Origin: Sphingosinicella sp. LHD-64
Lineage (GTDB): Bacteria; Pseudomonadota; Alphaproteobacteria; Sphingomonadales; Sphingomonadaceae
Assembly (NCBI RefSeq): GCF_031157375.1
Contig: NZ_JAVIFV010000004.1
Location: 558,001-622,000 of the forward strand
Length of the DNA: 64,000 nt
Reading direction: 5' to 3'
Positions 36,697 to 45,409 of the stretch are shown here, one piece after another. The translations under genes were made by a program, and so were the position numbers. Positions within the stretch are counted from its first letter, which is position 1. The number at the start of each line of letters is the position of its first letter. The notes beneath the pieces are model-generated. The model was not told the origin of the DNA, searched no databases, and saw nothing but the letters and a program-made list of their open reading frames with translations.

Positions 36697-37370
36697 GGCG
36701 CGTCTCCTTTCAGCCTCTCCAGGGTCGGAATCAGCTCCGCATGGGAATGGATCAAGGCGTCCGCGCCGAGCTGTTCCGCCGGCCGGTCGGAAAAGCCGAA
36801 GCTGACCGCGACGAACGGTATCCCGGCCGCCTTCGCCGTATCGGCATCCGTGATCGAATCGCCGACGAAGACCGCCCGGCCGCCGCCGGCGCGGGCGATC
36901 GCTTCGTGGAGCGGGGCGGGATCGGGCTTGCGCACCGGCAGGGTGTCGCCGCCGACGATCGCGTCGAAGCGCCCGGTCCAGCCGATCGCGTCGATCAGCA
37001 GGTGAGTCAGCCCTTCCTGCTTGTTCGTGCACAGCGCCAGCTTCACGCCGCGCGCCTTCAACGCGTCGAGGGCGTCGTCGAGGCCCGGATAGGCGGAGGA
37101 GCCGTCGCAGATATGCGCGGCATAATGTTCGAGGAAGAACGGGAAGCCCTGCTCGACCAGTGCCTCCGACGCGTCGCCGCTGGTCGCCAGCCCCTTGCGC
37201 AGCAAGGTCCTCGCGCCGTGGCCGACCAGATGACGGACCGAATCGACCGGCACCGTCGGCCGTCCCAGCCGCGCCAAGGCATGGTTCAGCGCGGCGGCAA
37301 GGTCGGGCGCGGTGTCGGCGAGCGTGCCGTCGAGATCGAACGCGACCATGTCGAAGGGAAAGTCGGCCAT
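36693..37370 (-). CDS. gph: Phosphoglycolate phosphatase
   Basis: A 225-aa HAD hydrolase that dephosphorylates 2-phosphoglycolate, formed for instance during DNA repair. The nucleophile motif is VAFDLDGTLADTAPDLAAAL, motif II LALCTNKQ, motif III lies in GGDTLPVRKPDPAPLHEAI and motif IV in AVFVGDSITDADTAKAAG. The cap domain and length fit Gph rather than other HADs. It diverges from glmU with about 65 bp between starts and overlaps the VOC gene downstream. Confidence 0.92.
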   Translation of the reverse strand: MADFPFDMVAFDLDGTLADTAPDLAAALNHALARLGRPTVPVDSVRHLVGHGARTLLRKGLATSGDASEALVEQGFPFFLEHYAAHICDGSSAYPGLDDALDALKARGVKLALCTNKQEGLTHLLIDAIGWTGRFDAIVGGDTLPVRKPDPAPLHEAIARAGGGRAVFVGDSITDADTAKAAGIPFVAVSFGFSDRPAEQLGADALIHSHAELIPTLERLKGDAP

Positions 37371-37435
37371 GGCGGCGCTTTCCGTCGCGGCTCTGGAAAT
37401 GGCAAGGTTTCCGTGCCATCTGGCCGCCAAGGGCC

Positions 37436-38794
37436 ATGACCAGACAACGTGATTTCGCCGCCGTGATCCTCGCCGCCGGCAAGGGCACACGGATGAAATC
37501 GGATGTGCACAAGGTGCTGCATCCGATCGCCGGCCGCGCCATGCTCGATCACCTGCTCGGCGTGCTCGACACGCTTTCGCCGGCGCGCAAGGTCGTCGTC
37601 GTCGGCGCCGGCCGCGAGCAGGTCGCGGGGCTGGTCGAGGCACGCGGCGGGGACATCGTGGTGCAGGAGCAGCAGCTCGGCACCGCCCATGCCGTCCGCA
37701 TGGCCGAGCCGGCGCTGGGCGGGTTCGCCGGCGATGTCCTCATCCTCTACGGCGATACGCCGCTGATCGAGGCGGAGACGATGGCGCACATGCTCGATCG
37801 GCTGCACGCGCCGGATGCGCCGGCGCTGGTCGTCGTCGGCTTCCGGCCCGCCGATCCCATGCAATATGGTCGCATCCTCGCCGCGCCCGACGGCACCATC
37901 GAGAAGATGGTCGAATACAAGGATGCGACGCCTGAGGAACGTGCCGTAAACCTTTGCAATTCTGGCATGATGGCGGCGCGGGCGGAGGATCTGTTCCCGC
38001 TCCTCGCCCGGGTCGGCAACGACAATGCGGCGGGGGAATACTACCTCCCCGACGTGGTGATGCTGGCCGCCGGGGACGGCCGCAAGTCGGCGGTGATCGA
38101 GGCCGAGCCCTGGGAGATGGCCGGCGTCAACAGCCGCGCCGAGCTGGCCCTGGTCGAGGCCGAGTGGCAGCGACGGCGGCGGCTGAGGGCGATGGCCGAC
38201 GGCGTGACGCTGGTCGCGCCGGACACGGTCTGGTTCGCCCATGACACCCAGATCGGCCGCGACACGGTGATCGAGCCGAACGTCGTCTTCGGTCCCGGCG
38301 TGAAGCTCGGCGAGGGCGTGCGGATTCGTGCCTTCAGCCATGTCGAAGGCGCCATCGTCGCCGCAGGCGCGGAGATCGGCCCCTATGCGCGCCTGCGTCC
38401 CGGGGCGGAGATCGGCGAGCGGGCCAGGGTCGGCAATTTCGTCGAGGTGAAGAAGGCGAAGCTCGGGCCCGGCGCCAAGGCCAACCACCTGACCTATCTC
38501 GGCGATGCCGAGATCGGCGCCAATGCGAACATCGGCGCCGGCACGATCACCTGCAATTATGACGGCTTCTTCAAATACCGGACGGTGATCGGGGAGGGGG
38601 CGTTCATCGGCTCCAATTCCGCGCTGGTGGCGCCGGTGACCATCGGTGCCGGCGCGCTCGTCGCAGCCGGATCGGTCGTCACGAAGGACGTCGCCGCCGA
38701 TGCGATCGCGATCGCGCGGGGCGAGCAGGTCGAGAAGCCCGGTCGCGCCAGGCGCTTCCGCGACTTCATGACGGAGCGAAAGAAGAAGTCTTGA
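37436..38794 (+). CDS. glmU: Bifunctional GlmU (GlcN-1-P acetyltransferase / GlcNAc-1-P uridyltransferase)
   Basis: A 452-aa enzyme making UDP-GlcNAc for peptidoglycan and LPS. The N-terminal pyrophosphorylase domain starts AVILAAGKGTRMKSDVHKVL (its LxxGxGTxMxSxxxK signature), with MLYGDTP-like ILYGDTPLIEAETM following. The C-terminal left-handed beta helix has hexapeptide repeats and acetyltransferase residues in HLTYLGDAEIGANANIGAG and NYDGFFKYRTVIGEGAFIGS. The short tail matches alphaproteobacterial GlmU. glmS follows after a REP-like element, so the amino-sugar steps are neighbours. Confidence 0.97.
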   Translation: MTRQRDFAAVILAAGKGTRMKSDVHKVLHPIAGRAMLDHLLGVLDTLSPARKVVVVGAGREQVAGLVEARGGDIVVQEQQLGTAHAVRMAEPALGGFAGDVLILYGDTPLIEAETMAHMLDRLHAPDAPALVVVGFRPADPMQYGRILAAPDGTIEKMVEYKDATPEERAVNLCNSGMMAARAEDLFPLLARVGNDNAAGEYYLPDVVMLAAGDGRKSAVIEAEPWEMAGVNSRAELALVEAEWQRRRRLRAMADGVTLVAPDTVWFAHDTQIGRDTVIEPNVVFGPGVKLGEGVRIRAFSHVEGAIVAAGAEIGPYARLRPGAEIGERARVGNFVEVKKAKLGPGAKANHLTYLGDAEIGANANIGAGTITCNYDGFFKYRTVIGEGAFIGSNSALVAPVTIGAGALVAAGSVVTKDVAADAIAIARGEQVEKPGRARRFRDFMTERKKKS

Positions 38795-38801
38795 AACCTG
38801 T

Positions 38802-38886
38802 CGTCACCCCGGCGAAGGCCGGGGTCCAGACGAACTCTGTGCCAGATGACGAGACAGTCTGGATTCCGGCCTTCGCCGGAATGACG
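38802..38886. repeat. REP-like dispersed palindromic element (copy 3)
   Basis: Begins CGTCACCCCGGCGAAGGCCG and ends CCTTCGCCGGAATGACG, with a second internal inverted pair (CCAGACG/CAGTCTGG). It fills the gap between glmU and glmS and must be transcribed if the two are co-expressed. Confidence 0.85.
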
Positions 38887-38900
38887 TGGAGAGCTTGAGT

Positions 38901-40724
38901 ATGTGCGGAATCATCGGAATTGTCGGCCGTGAGGATGCGGCGCCGCGGCTGATGGATGGCCTGAGGCGGCTCGAATATCGCGGCTATGACTCGGCGGGCC
39001 TCTGCACGATCGTCGATAGCCGGCTCGAGCGCCGCCGCGCCGAAGGCAAGCTCGACAATCTCGCGAAGGTGCTCGAGAGCGAGCCACTGCCCGGCGCGGT
39101 CGGCATCGCTCACACGCGCTGGGCGACCCATGGCGCACCGACCGTCGGCAACGCGCATCCGCACGTCGTCGGCGGGGTGGCGGTCGTCCACAACGGCATC
39201 ATCGAGAATTTCAAGCCGCTGCGCGAGGAGATGCAGGCCAGGGGCCGCAGCTTCGCCAGCCAGACCGACAGCGAGGTCGTCGCCCATCTCGTCGCCGATC
39301 GCCTCGAAGCCGGGGACGATCCCGAGGCCGCCGTCGCCGCGGTGCTGCCGCGCCTCCACGGCGCCTTCGCGCTCGCCATCCTGTTCCGCGACCATCCGGG
39401 CCTGATCGTCGGCGCGCGGCTCGGTGCGCCGCTCACCGTCGGCTATGGCGAAGGGGAGAATTATCTCGGCTCCGACGCGCTGGCGCTGGCCGCGCTGACG
39501 CGCAGGATCGCCTATCTCGACGAGGGCGACTGGGCGGTCGTCACCCACGACAAGATCCGGATTTTCGATCGTGAGAACCAGCCCGTCGAGCGCGACACGG
39601 TCGAATCCGGCGCAAGCGCGGCGCGCATCGAGAAGGGCAATTACCGCCACTATATGCTCAAGGAGATTTTCGAGCAGCCGCTGGTCGTCGGCGACACGCT
39701 CGGCTCCTACCTCCGCCCGCTCGAGCAGAAGGTCGCGCTGCCGGACATGGACTTCTCGTTCATGGCCGTGCCGCGGATCACCGTCGTCGCCTGCGGCACC
39801 TCCTATTATGCCGGCATGGTCGCGAAATACTGGCTGGAGCGCTTCGCCCGGGTGCCGGTCGATCTCGATGTCGCGAGCGAGTTCCGCTACCGCGATCCGG
39901 TGCTGGAGCCGGGCGGGCTGGCGCTCTTCATCAGCCAGTCGGGAGAGACCGCCGACACGCTGGCCGCGCTCCGCCATGCTCGGGCGCAGGGCCAGCGCAT
40001 CGCCGTGGTGGTCAACGTGCCGACCAGCTCGATGGCGCGCGAGGCGGACCTGCTCCTCCCCACCCATGCAGGTCCGGAGATCGGGGTCGCCTCGACCAAG
40101 GCCTTCACCTGCCAGCTTGCCGTGCTCGCCGCGCTCGCCGCCAAGGTCGCGCGCGACAAGGGGCGGATGACCGCCGAGGAGGAGCACGAGATCGTCCGGC
40201 ACCTGACCGAAGCGCCGGCCGCGATGAACGCCGCGCTCGCCCATGACGAGGACATCGCCGCGCTCGCGCCGCTCGTCGCCCAGGCCCGCGACGTCCTCTA
40301 TCTCGGCCGCGGCCAGGACTATCCGCTCGCGCTCGAAGGCGCATTGAAGCTCAAGGAAATCAGCTACATCCATGCTGAAGGTTATGCCGCGGGCGAGATG
40401 AAGCACGGGCCGATCGCGCTGATCGACGACGCCGTCCCGATCATCGTCCTGGCGCCGTCGGGCCCGCTGTTCGAGAAGACCGTCTCCAACATGCAGGAGG
40501 TCCAGGCACGCGGCGGCAAGGTCGTGCTGATCTCCGACGCCGAGGGCATCGCCCAGGCCGGAGAGGGCGCGATGGCCACGCTGGAGATGCCGGCGGTCCA
40601 CCCGCTGATCGCCCCGCTCGTCTATGCGGTGCCGGTCCAGCTGCTCGCCTATCATGTCGCGGTGGCGAAAGGCACCGACGTCGATCAGCCGCGCAACCTC
40701 GCCAAGAGCGTCACGGTGGAGTGA
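38901..40724 (+). CDS. glmS: Glutamine-fructose-6-phosphate aminotransferase (isomerizing)
   Basis: A 607-aa enzyme making glucosamine-6-phosphate from fructose-6-phosphate and glutamine. It starts MCGIIGIVG with the N-terminal nucleophile Cys2; LEYRGYDSAGL, HTRWATHGAPTVGNAHPH and the two SIS domains (VVACGTSYYAGMVAKYWLER and DVLYLGRGQDYPLALEGALK) follow. The end KSVTVE is the standard GlmS tail. No glmS ribozyme fold is visible upstream, which is normal outside Firmicutes. It starts 106 nt after glmU. Confidence 0.97.
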   Translation: MCGIIGIVGREDAAPRLMDGLRRLEYRGYDSAGLCTIVDSRLERRRAEGKLDNLAKVLESEPLPGAVGIAHTRWATHGAPTVGNAHPHVVGGVAVVHNGIIENFKPLREEMQARGRSFASQTDSEVVAHLVADRLEAGDDPEAAVAAVLPRLHGAFALAILFRDHPGLIVGARLGAPLTVGYGEGENYLGSDALALAALTRRIAYLDEGDWAVVTHDKIRIFDRENQPVERDTVESGASAARIEKGNYRHYMLKEIFEQPLVVGDTLGSYLRPLEQKVALPDMDFSFMAVPRITVVACGTSYYAGMVAKYWLERFARVPVDLDVASEFRYRDPVLEPGGLALFISQSGETADTLAALRHARAQGQRIAVVVNVPTSSMAREADLLLPTHAGPEIGVASTKAFTCQLAVLAALAAKVARDKGRMTAEEEHEIVRHLTEAPAAMNAALAHDEDIAALAPLVAQARDVLYLGRGQDYPLALEGALKLKEISYIHAEGYAAGEMKHGPIALIDDAVPIIVLAPSGPLFEKTVSNMQEVQARGGKVVLISDAEGIAQAGEGAMATLEMPAVHPLIAPLVYAVPVQLLAYHVAVAKGTDVDQPRNLAKSVTVE

Positions 40725-40731
40725 GCACCAG

Positions 40732-41055
40732 ATGATCACCTGCCATGTCCGCTACGTGATCGACAGCGCCAGGGCGGCCGAGTTCGAGCGCTATGCGAAG
40801 ATGTGGCTCGATCTGGTGCCGCGCTTCGGCGGCGTCCATCACGGCTATTTCCTGCCGTCCGAGGGCGAGAGCGATGTCGCGCTGGCGATCTTCAGCTTCC
40901 CGAGCCTCGCCGCCTACGAACAGTATCGCAAGGACGCAGCGAGTGATCCGGACGTGCAGAAGGCGATGGACTTCGCCAACGAGACGCGCTGCTTCCTGCG
41001 CTACGAACGGTCATTCTTCCGCCCCTTGCTGCCGGAGGCTCCACCTGCGGCTTGA
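40732..41055 (+). CDS. NIPSNAP-like small protein
   Basis: A 107-aa protein with the ferredoxin-like NIPSNAP pattern: CHVRYVIDSARAAEFERYAK, then VPRFGGVHHGYFLPSEGESD and the FPSLAAYEQYRKD block. The biochemical role of bacterial members is not established. It starts 7 nt after the glmS stop and is probably co-transcribed with it. A SoxR-type promoter for the next gene overlaps its stop codon. Confidence 0.78.
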   Translation: MITCHVRYVIDSARAAEFERYAKMWLDLVPRFGGVHHGYFLPSEGESDVALAIFSFPSLAAYEQYRKDAASDPDVQKAMDFANETRCFLRYERSFFRPLLPEAPPAA

Positions 41056-41082
41056 CCTCAACCGTGGTTGAGCTTTTATCAA
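41052..41082 (+). promoter_or_regulatory. SoxR-type (MerR family) operator-promoter
   Basis: TTGACC (41052-41057) and TATCAA (41077-41082) are 19 bp apart, the over-long spacer typical of MerR-family activation. In the spacer lies a perfect inverted repeat CTCAACC-GT-GGTTGAG. ACCTCAA...TTGAG closely matches the SoxR box (CCTCAA...TTGAGG) with one end mismatch. It would let redox-sensing SoxR switch on the FMN reductase gene 37 bp downstream. No soxR gene is in the window. Confidence 0.72.
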
Positions 41083-41118
41083 CCGGCTCCTGTCGATTCG
41101 CATGTACAGGAGCCAGCC

Positions 41119-41655
41119 ATGCAGGAACCCGTCAGGGTGGCCCTCATCTACGGAAGCACGCGGGAGAACCGCTTCTGCGATACCGTCGCCCACTGGACCG
41201 CGGACCGGATCTGGAACGACAGCGGCTTCCGGCTCGACTTCGTCGATCCGCGCGAGCCGGGGAACTTCGCCCGGACCGCCGATGCCGCCGAGGCCTTCGT
41301 CGTGGTGACGCCGGAATATAACCATTCCTATCCGGCGCCATTGAAGGCGCTGATCGATTCGCTCTCGCGCGAATGGTGGTTCAAGCCGGTGGGATTCGTT
41401 TCCTATGGCGGCATTTCCGGAGGATTGCGGGCCGTGGAGCATCTGCGCGCGGTGTTCGCCGAGCTGAATGCGGTGGCGATCCGCGACTGCGTGAGCTTCG
41501 CCAACGCCGCCGACCAGTTCGACGCCGAGGGTTGCCCGATCGATCCGGAGGCGGCATCGCGCGCCATGTCGCGCATGCTGGCCAGCCTGGCCTGGTGGGC
41601 GCGTGCGCTGCGCGCGGCACGGCGGGCCGATCAATGTTCGGGAGTGGCGGCATGA
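41119..41655 (+). CDS. NAD(P)H-dependent FMN reductase family flavoprotein
   Basis: A 178-aa flavodoxin-like reductase. VALIYGSTRENRFCDTVAHW is the phosphate-binding loop for FMN, VVVTPEYNHSYPAPLKALID is the family hallmark and FVSYGGISGGLRAVEHLR the flavin-ring contact. It probably reduces FMN or quinones. The ATG at 41119 follows AGGAGCC. The stop overlaps the start of the arylamine N-acetyltransferase gene by 4 bp, and the SoxR-type promoter upstream suggests induction by redox-cycling compounds. Confidence 0.88.
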   Translation: MQEPVRVALIYGSTRENRFCDTVAHWTADRIWNDSGFRLDFVDPREPGNFARTADAAEAFVVVTPEYNHSYPAPLKALIDSLSREWWFKPVGFVSYGGISGGLRAVEHLRAVFAELNAVAIRDCVSFANAADQFDAEGCPIDPEAASRAMSRMLASLAWWARALRAARRADQCSGVAA

Positions 41656-42758
41656 GTGCACGGGTGCTGGTTCTCGGTAGGCTGCCTGAGGTGCTCGACG
41701 CGGTGGTCGGCGAGCTCCGGGATGCCGGCCTCGACGTCGAAGGCTCGACTGCGGCAGTTGAGACTGCCGGGATGTTCGATGCCCGCGGGTTCGATCTGAT
41801 CGCGTTCGGCGGCGGCCTGCGCGGGCCCGTGGAGGACCAGCTCAAGCAGAGCTCTACGGCACAGAATCCAGCGGTCCGTTTCGTGGACGTCTATGCACCA
41901 CAGGCGGCGCACCAGATCATGTCGGCCCTCAATGGCAACCATGCCGACGCTGTCGATCTCGAAGCCTATTGCGCGCGGATCGGTTACGAGGGAGCGCTGA
42001 CGCCGACGCTCGAAACCTTGCGCACGCTCATCGCGCAGCACACCGCCGGTATTCCCTTCGAGGCGATCGACGTGCTGCTCGACAAGGGCGTCGATCTTGC
42101 GCCGTCGGCCGTCGATGCCAAGCTGATCGCGGCGCGGCGCGGCGGCTATTGCTACGAGCATAACGGGTTGCTGCGGCGCGTGCTCTCGGCGATCGGGTTC
42201 GAGGTCGGGCCAATGGTCGCGCGGGTGCGCTGGATGCTGGCGCCGGGCGCGCCGCCGACGGCGCGCAGCCATATGGCGCTCAGGGTGACGATCGACGGCG
42301 AGGCCTGGCTCGCCGATGTCGGCTTCGGCTCCTGCGTGCCGACCTCGCCGCTGCGGCTGGACACGCAAGAGCCGCAGCCGACGGCGCACGAGACCTTCCG
42401 CATCATCCCGTTCGGCGACGGACAGCTGCTTCAGGCCGATGTCCTCGGCCGCTGGATGCCGGTCTACCAGCTCGATCCGGGGCGGCAGCTGCCGATCGAC
42501 TATGAAGTGGCCAACTGGTTCACGGCCACCCATCCCAGCTCGCATTTCCGTCATCGCCTGATCGTGACCCGTACCACACCGGACGCGCGCGATGTGCTGC
42601 TGGCGAACCGCCTGACGATCCGGCGCCCCGGCAGCGAGGCCGAGCAGCGTTTCCTCGATGCGAATCAGCTCGAGCGTGCGCTGGCCGACATCTTCACGCT
42701 TCCGGTCGATCCCGCCTGGCGGCCGATCATCGAGCGGGCCGTTGCGGCCGGACCCTGA
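41652..42758 (+). CDS. Arylamine N-acetyltransferase with an extra N-terminal Rossmann-like domain
   Basis: A 368-aa protein. Residues from about 98 form an arylamine N-acetyltransferase with a complete triad: Cys167 in ARRGGYCYEHNGLL, His207 in ARSHMALRV and Asp222 in WLADVGFGS. It moves acetyl from acetyl-CoA to arylamines or hydrazines. Residues 1-97 (MSARVLVLGRLPEVLDAVVG; FDLIAFGGGLRG) are an additional alpha/beta domain with a receiver- or Rossmann-like beginning, absent from standard ~280-aa NATs. ATGA coupling to the FMN reductase gene joins reduction and acetylation, a logical detoxification pair. The start is the ATG at 41652. Confidence 0.87.
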   Translation: MSARVLVLGRLPEVLDAVVGELRDAGLDVEGSTAAVETAGMFDARGFDLIAFGGGLRGPVEDQLKQSSTAQNPAVRFVDVYAPQAAHQIMSALNGNHADAVDLEAYCARIGYEGALTPTLETLRTLIAQHTAGIPFEAIDVLLDKGVDLAPSAVDAKLIAARRGGYCYEHNGLLRRVLSAIGFEVGPMVARVRWMLAPGAPPTARSHMALRVTIDGEAWLADVGFGSCVPTSPLRLDTQEPQPTAHETFRIIPFGDGQLLQADVLGRWMPVYQLDPGRQLPIDYEVANWFTATHPSSHFRHRLIVTRTTPDARDVLLANRLTIRRPGSEAEQRFLDANQLERALADIFTLPVDPAWRPIIERAVAAGP

Positions 42759-42816
42759 GCGTTGAGGCGGTCTTAACCAGCCGGCGCTAGAAGCTCGTGC
42801 CAGCACGGAGCTTCAC

Positions 42817-43944
42817 TTGACCCGCCAGATCGTCCACCTGATCGCCGCCGCGCGCCCCAATTTCATGAAGGTGGCGCCGCTCTGGCACGCGCTCGCCGGC
42901 TCCGGCGATTTCGCGCCGGTGCTGGTCCATACCGGCCAGCATTACGACGCCAACATGTCGGGCGACATCCTCGCCGACCTCGGCCTGCCCGATCCCGATT
43001 TCCACCTCGGCATCGGCTCCGGCAGCCATGCCGAACAGACCGGCAAGGTGATGATCGCTTATGGCGAAGTTGCCGCGGCGCGTCGGCCCGACTGGCTGGT
43101 GGTGGTCGGCGACGTCAACTCGACCCTTGCCGCCGCTTTGGTGGGGGTGAAGCTTGGCATTCCGACCGTGCATCTCGAGGCGGGCCTGCGCTCACGCGAC
43201 CGGACGATGCCGGAGGAGATCAACCGCATCGCAACCGACGCGATCTGCGACGTGCTGTGGACGCCGTCGCCCGACGGCGACGAGAATTTGCTTGCGGAAG
43301 GGGTACCGGCCCAGCGGATCACCCGCGTCGGCAACATCATGCTCGACAGCTTCGAGATGAAGCGCGGCGCGATCGCGGCGGCGGCGGAGCCGACGGCGCT
43401 GGATCTGAAGGGCGATTACGCCGTGGCGACCTTCCATCGTCCGTCCAATGTCGACGATCCGATCAAGCTCGCTGCCCTCGTCGCATGCCTGATCGAGATT
43501 CAGGGGGCGCTTCCGATCGTGTTTCCGGTCCATCCGCGGACCGCGGCGCGTCTGCAGGCGAGCGGGCTCGACACCCAGCTGGGTGCCGCCGGCATCCGGC
43601 TGATCGATCCGCTGCCTTATGTCCGCTTCATGAGCCTGGTCGCCGGGGCGCGGGCGGTGGTCACCGATTCGGGCGGGATCCAGGAAGAGACGACCTATCT
43701 CGGCATTCCGTGCATCACTCTGCGCGAGAATACCGAGCGGCCGATCACCGTGACCGAGGGCACCAACCGCCTCTCCGATGCGTCCGGCGCGCCGGCCTTG
43801 CTGCGCGCCGCGCTGCGCTGGCGAGGCGAGGGCGCGCTGGCCCGGCCCGAATATTGGGACGGCCGCACCGCCGCGCGCTGCCTGGACGATCTCAGAAGGC
43901 GCGCGGGGATGCTGGACAACGTCGGACGCCGGTTGGCCTTATAG
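42817..43944 (+). CDS. wecB: UDP-N-acetylglucosamine 2-epimerase (non-hydrolysing)
   Basis: A 375-aa GT-B-fold enzyme interconverting UDP-GlcNAc and UDP-ManNAc for surface polysaccharide. Family blocks: LIAAARPNFMKVAPLWHAL, LVHTGQHYDANMSGDILADL, TVHLEAGLRSRDRTMPEEIN and VTDSGGIQEETTYLGIPC, with the catalytic Asp/Glu/His positions present. It starts at a TTG preceded by GGAG. It stands alone, with no glycan cluster in the window, and overlaps the end of the convergent permease by 6 bp. Its substrate is the product of glmU. Confidence 0.93.
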   Translation: MTRQIVHLIAAARPNFMKVAPLWHALAGSGDFAPVLVHTGQHYDANMSGDILADLGLPDPDFHLGIGSGSHAEQTGKVMIAYGEVAAARRPDWLVVVGDVNSTLAAALVGVKLGIPTVHLEAGLRSRDRTMPEEINRIATDAICDVLWTPSPDGDENLLAEGVPAQRITRVGNIMLDSFEMKRGAIAAAAEPTALDLKGDYAVATFHRPSNVDDPIKLAALVACLIEIQGALPIVFPVHPRTAARLQASGLDTQLGAAGIRLIDPLPYVRFMSLVAGARAVVTDSGGIQEETTYLGIPCITLRENTERPITVTEGTNRLSDASGAPALLRAALRWRGEGALARPEYWDGRTAARCLDDLRRRAGMLDNVGRRLAL

Positions 43945-45372
43945 GCCGGTCACCGGGTGGTCCTTGCCGGCGAGGCTCCGCCAGCGGCCGTAGGCGAAAT
44001 AGACTGCCACGCCGATCAGGTTCCAGATCAGGAAGCGTTCCAGCGTCGCCGTCGGCAGGCTCGCCATCAGGTAGATGCAGCCGAGCACCGCCAGCGTTCC
44101 GACCACATAGGGCGCCGGGCATCTGAACACGCGCGGCAGGTCCGGCCGGGTCTTGCGCAGGATCATCATGCAGGCGCCGACCGCGATGAAGGCGAGCAGG
44201 GTGCCGGCATTGGCGAGCTCGGCGAGGTCGCCGATCGTGAAGAAGCCGGCGAAGGCGGCGACGAACAGGCCGGTGATGCCGGTGATCAGCACCGGCGTGC
44301 CGGTCCGCGGCGAGACCCGGCTCGCCCAGGCGGGGAGCAGGCCGTCGCGCGACATCACGAAGAAGATCCGGCTCTGGCCGTACATCATGACGAGGATGAC
44401 CGAGGGCAGGGCGATGATCGCGGCGAGCGCCACCGCCGAGGCGGCACCCGGATAGTCGAGGGTGCGCAGCACGAAGGCGAGCGGCTCGGCCGAGCCGCCG
44501 AGCGCGACGTAGCTCATCGCGCCCACCGCCGCGATCGCGACCAGCATGTAGATGGTCGTCGAGATCAGCATCGAGCCGACGATGCCGATGGTGAGGTCGC
44601 GGCCGGGATCCTTGGCTTCCTCCGCCGAGGTCGCGACCGCGTCGAAGCCGTAGAAGGCGAAGAAGACGATGGCCGCCGCCGCCATCACGCCGCGCTTGAC
44701 GCCGTCCTGCTCGAGGCTGCCGAACCCGTAGGGCGCGAACGGGGTCAGGTTGTCGCTGTTGAAGGCGGGCAGCGCGAGCAGCACGAACACCGCGAGCGCG
44801 GTCAATTTGATGATGACGAGGATGATGTTGAGCGTGGCGCTCTCGCGGGTGCCGGCCATCAGCATGCCGGAGATGGCGAGCGCGACGAAGACGGCGGGCA
44901 GGTTGATGATGCCGCCGCCATGCGGACCGGCCAACAGCATCGGCGGCAGGGTGATGCCGATCGCCTGGAGCCAGCCGACCAGATAGGCCGACCAGCCGAC
45001 CGCGACGGTGCTGCAGGCGAGCGAATATTCGAGGATCAGGCTCCAGCCGACGATCCAGGCCGCGGTCTCGCCGAGCACGGAATAGGTGTAGGTGTAGGCG
45101 CTGCCCGAGGTCGGGATGAGCGTCGCGAGCTCGGCATAGGCAAGGGCGGCGCAGGCGCAGACCGCGCCGGCGACGGCGAAGGCGAGGATCACCGCCGGAC
45201 CGGCGCGATCGGCACCGACGCCAGTCAGCGTGTAGATGCCCGTGCCGACGATTGCGCCGACGCCAAGCGCGACGAGATGCGGCCAGCTCAGCGTCTTGCG
45301 CAGGCGGTGATGCTCCGCCACCGCGCCCTGGGTGTCGATGGGCTTCACCGGCCCCCAGAATGATCGCGCCAT
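43939..45372 (-). CDS. APC family amino acid permease
   Basis: A 477-aa permease with 12 predicted TM segments. The N-terminal HLVALGVGAIVGTGIYTLTG is the APC substrate-binding unwound helix 1, AAAAIVFFAFYGFDAVATSA is helix 6 and YGQSRIFFVMSRDGLLPAWA the following loop, a cationic-amino-acid-transporter-like (CAT) pattern. It is the last gene of the hydroxyproline-type operon, 37 bp after the GntR gene, so proline-like or hydroxyproline uptake is the likely role (inference). Confidence 0.85.
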   Translation of the reverse strand: MARSFWGPVKPIDTQGAVAEHHRLRKTLSWPHLVALGVGAIVGTGIYTLTGVGADRAGPAVILAFAVAGAVCACAALAYAELATLIPTSGSAYTYTYSVLGETAAWIVGWSLILEYSLACSTVAVGWSAYLVGWLQAIGITLPPMLLAGPHGGGIINLPAVFVALAISGMLMAGTRESATLNIILVIIKLTALAVFVLLALPAFNSDNLTPFAPYGFGSLEQDGVKRGVMAAAAIVFFAFYGFDAVATSAEEAKDPGRDLTIGIVGSMLISTTIYMLVAIAAVGAMSYVALGGSAEPLAFVLRTLDYPGAASAVALAAIIALPSVILVMMYGQSRIFFVMSRDGLLPAWASRVSPRTGTPVLITGITGLFVAAFAGFFTIGDLAELANAGTLLAFIAVGACMMILRKTRPDLPRVFRCPAPYVVGTLAVLGCIYLMASLPTATLERFLIWNLIGVAVYFAYGRWRSLAGKDHPVTGL

Positions 45373-45409
45373 AATCGCCCCTCCCGTCCCTTGCTTGTGT
45401 TGTCTGTGG

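Noticed and set aside
38795-38900. glmS riboswitch/ribozyme before glmS
   Set aside because: The gap is filled by a REP-like palindrome and shows no ribozyme core; the ribozyme is typical of Gram-positive bacteria.
38766-40739. 657-codon minus-strand open frame
   Set aside because: Antisense of glmS.
43957-45363. 468-codon plus-strand open frame
   Set aside because: Antisense of the APC permease; composition (Arg, Asp, Gly-rich) is typical of GC-rich shadows.
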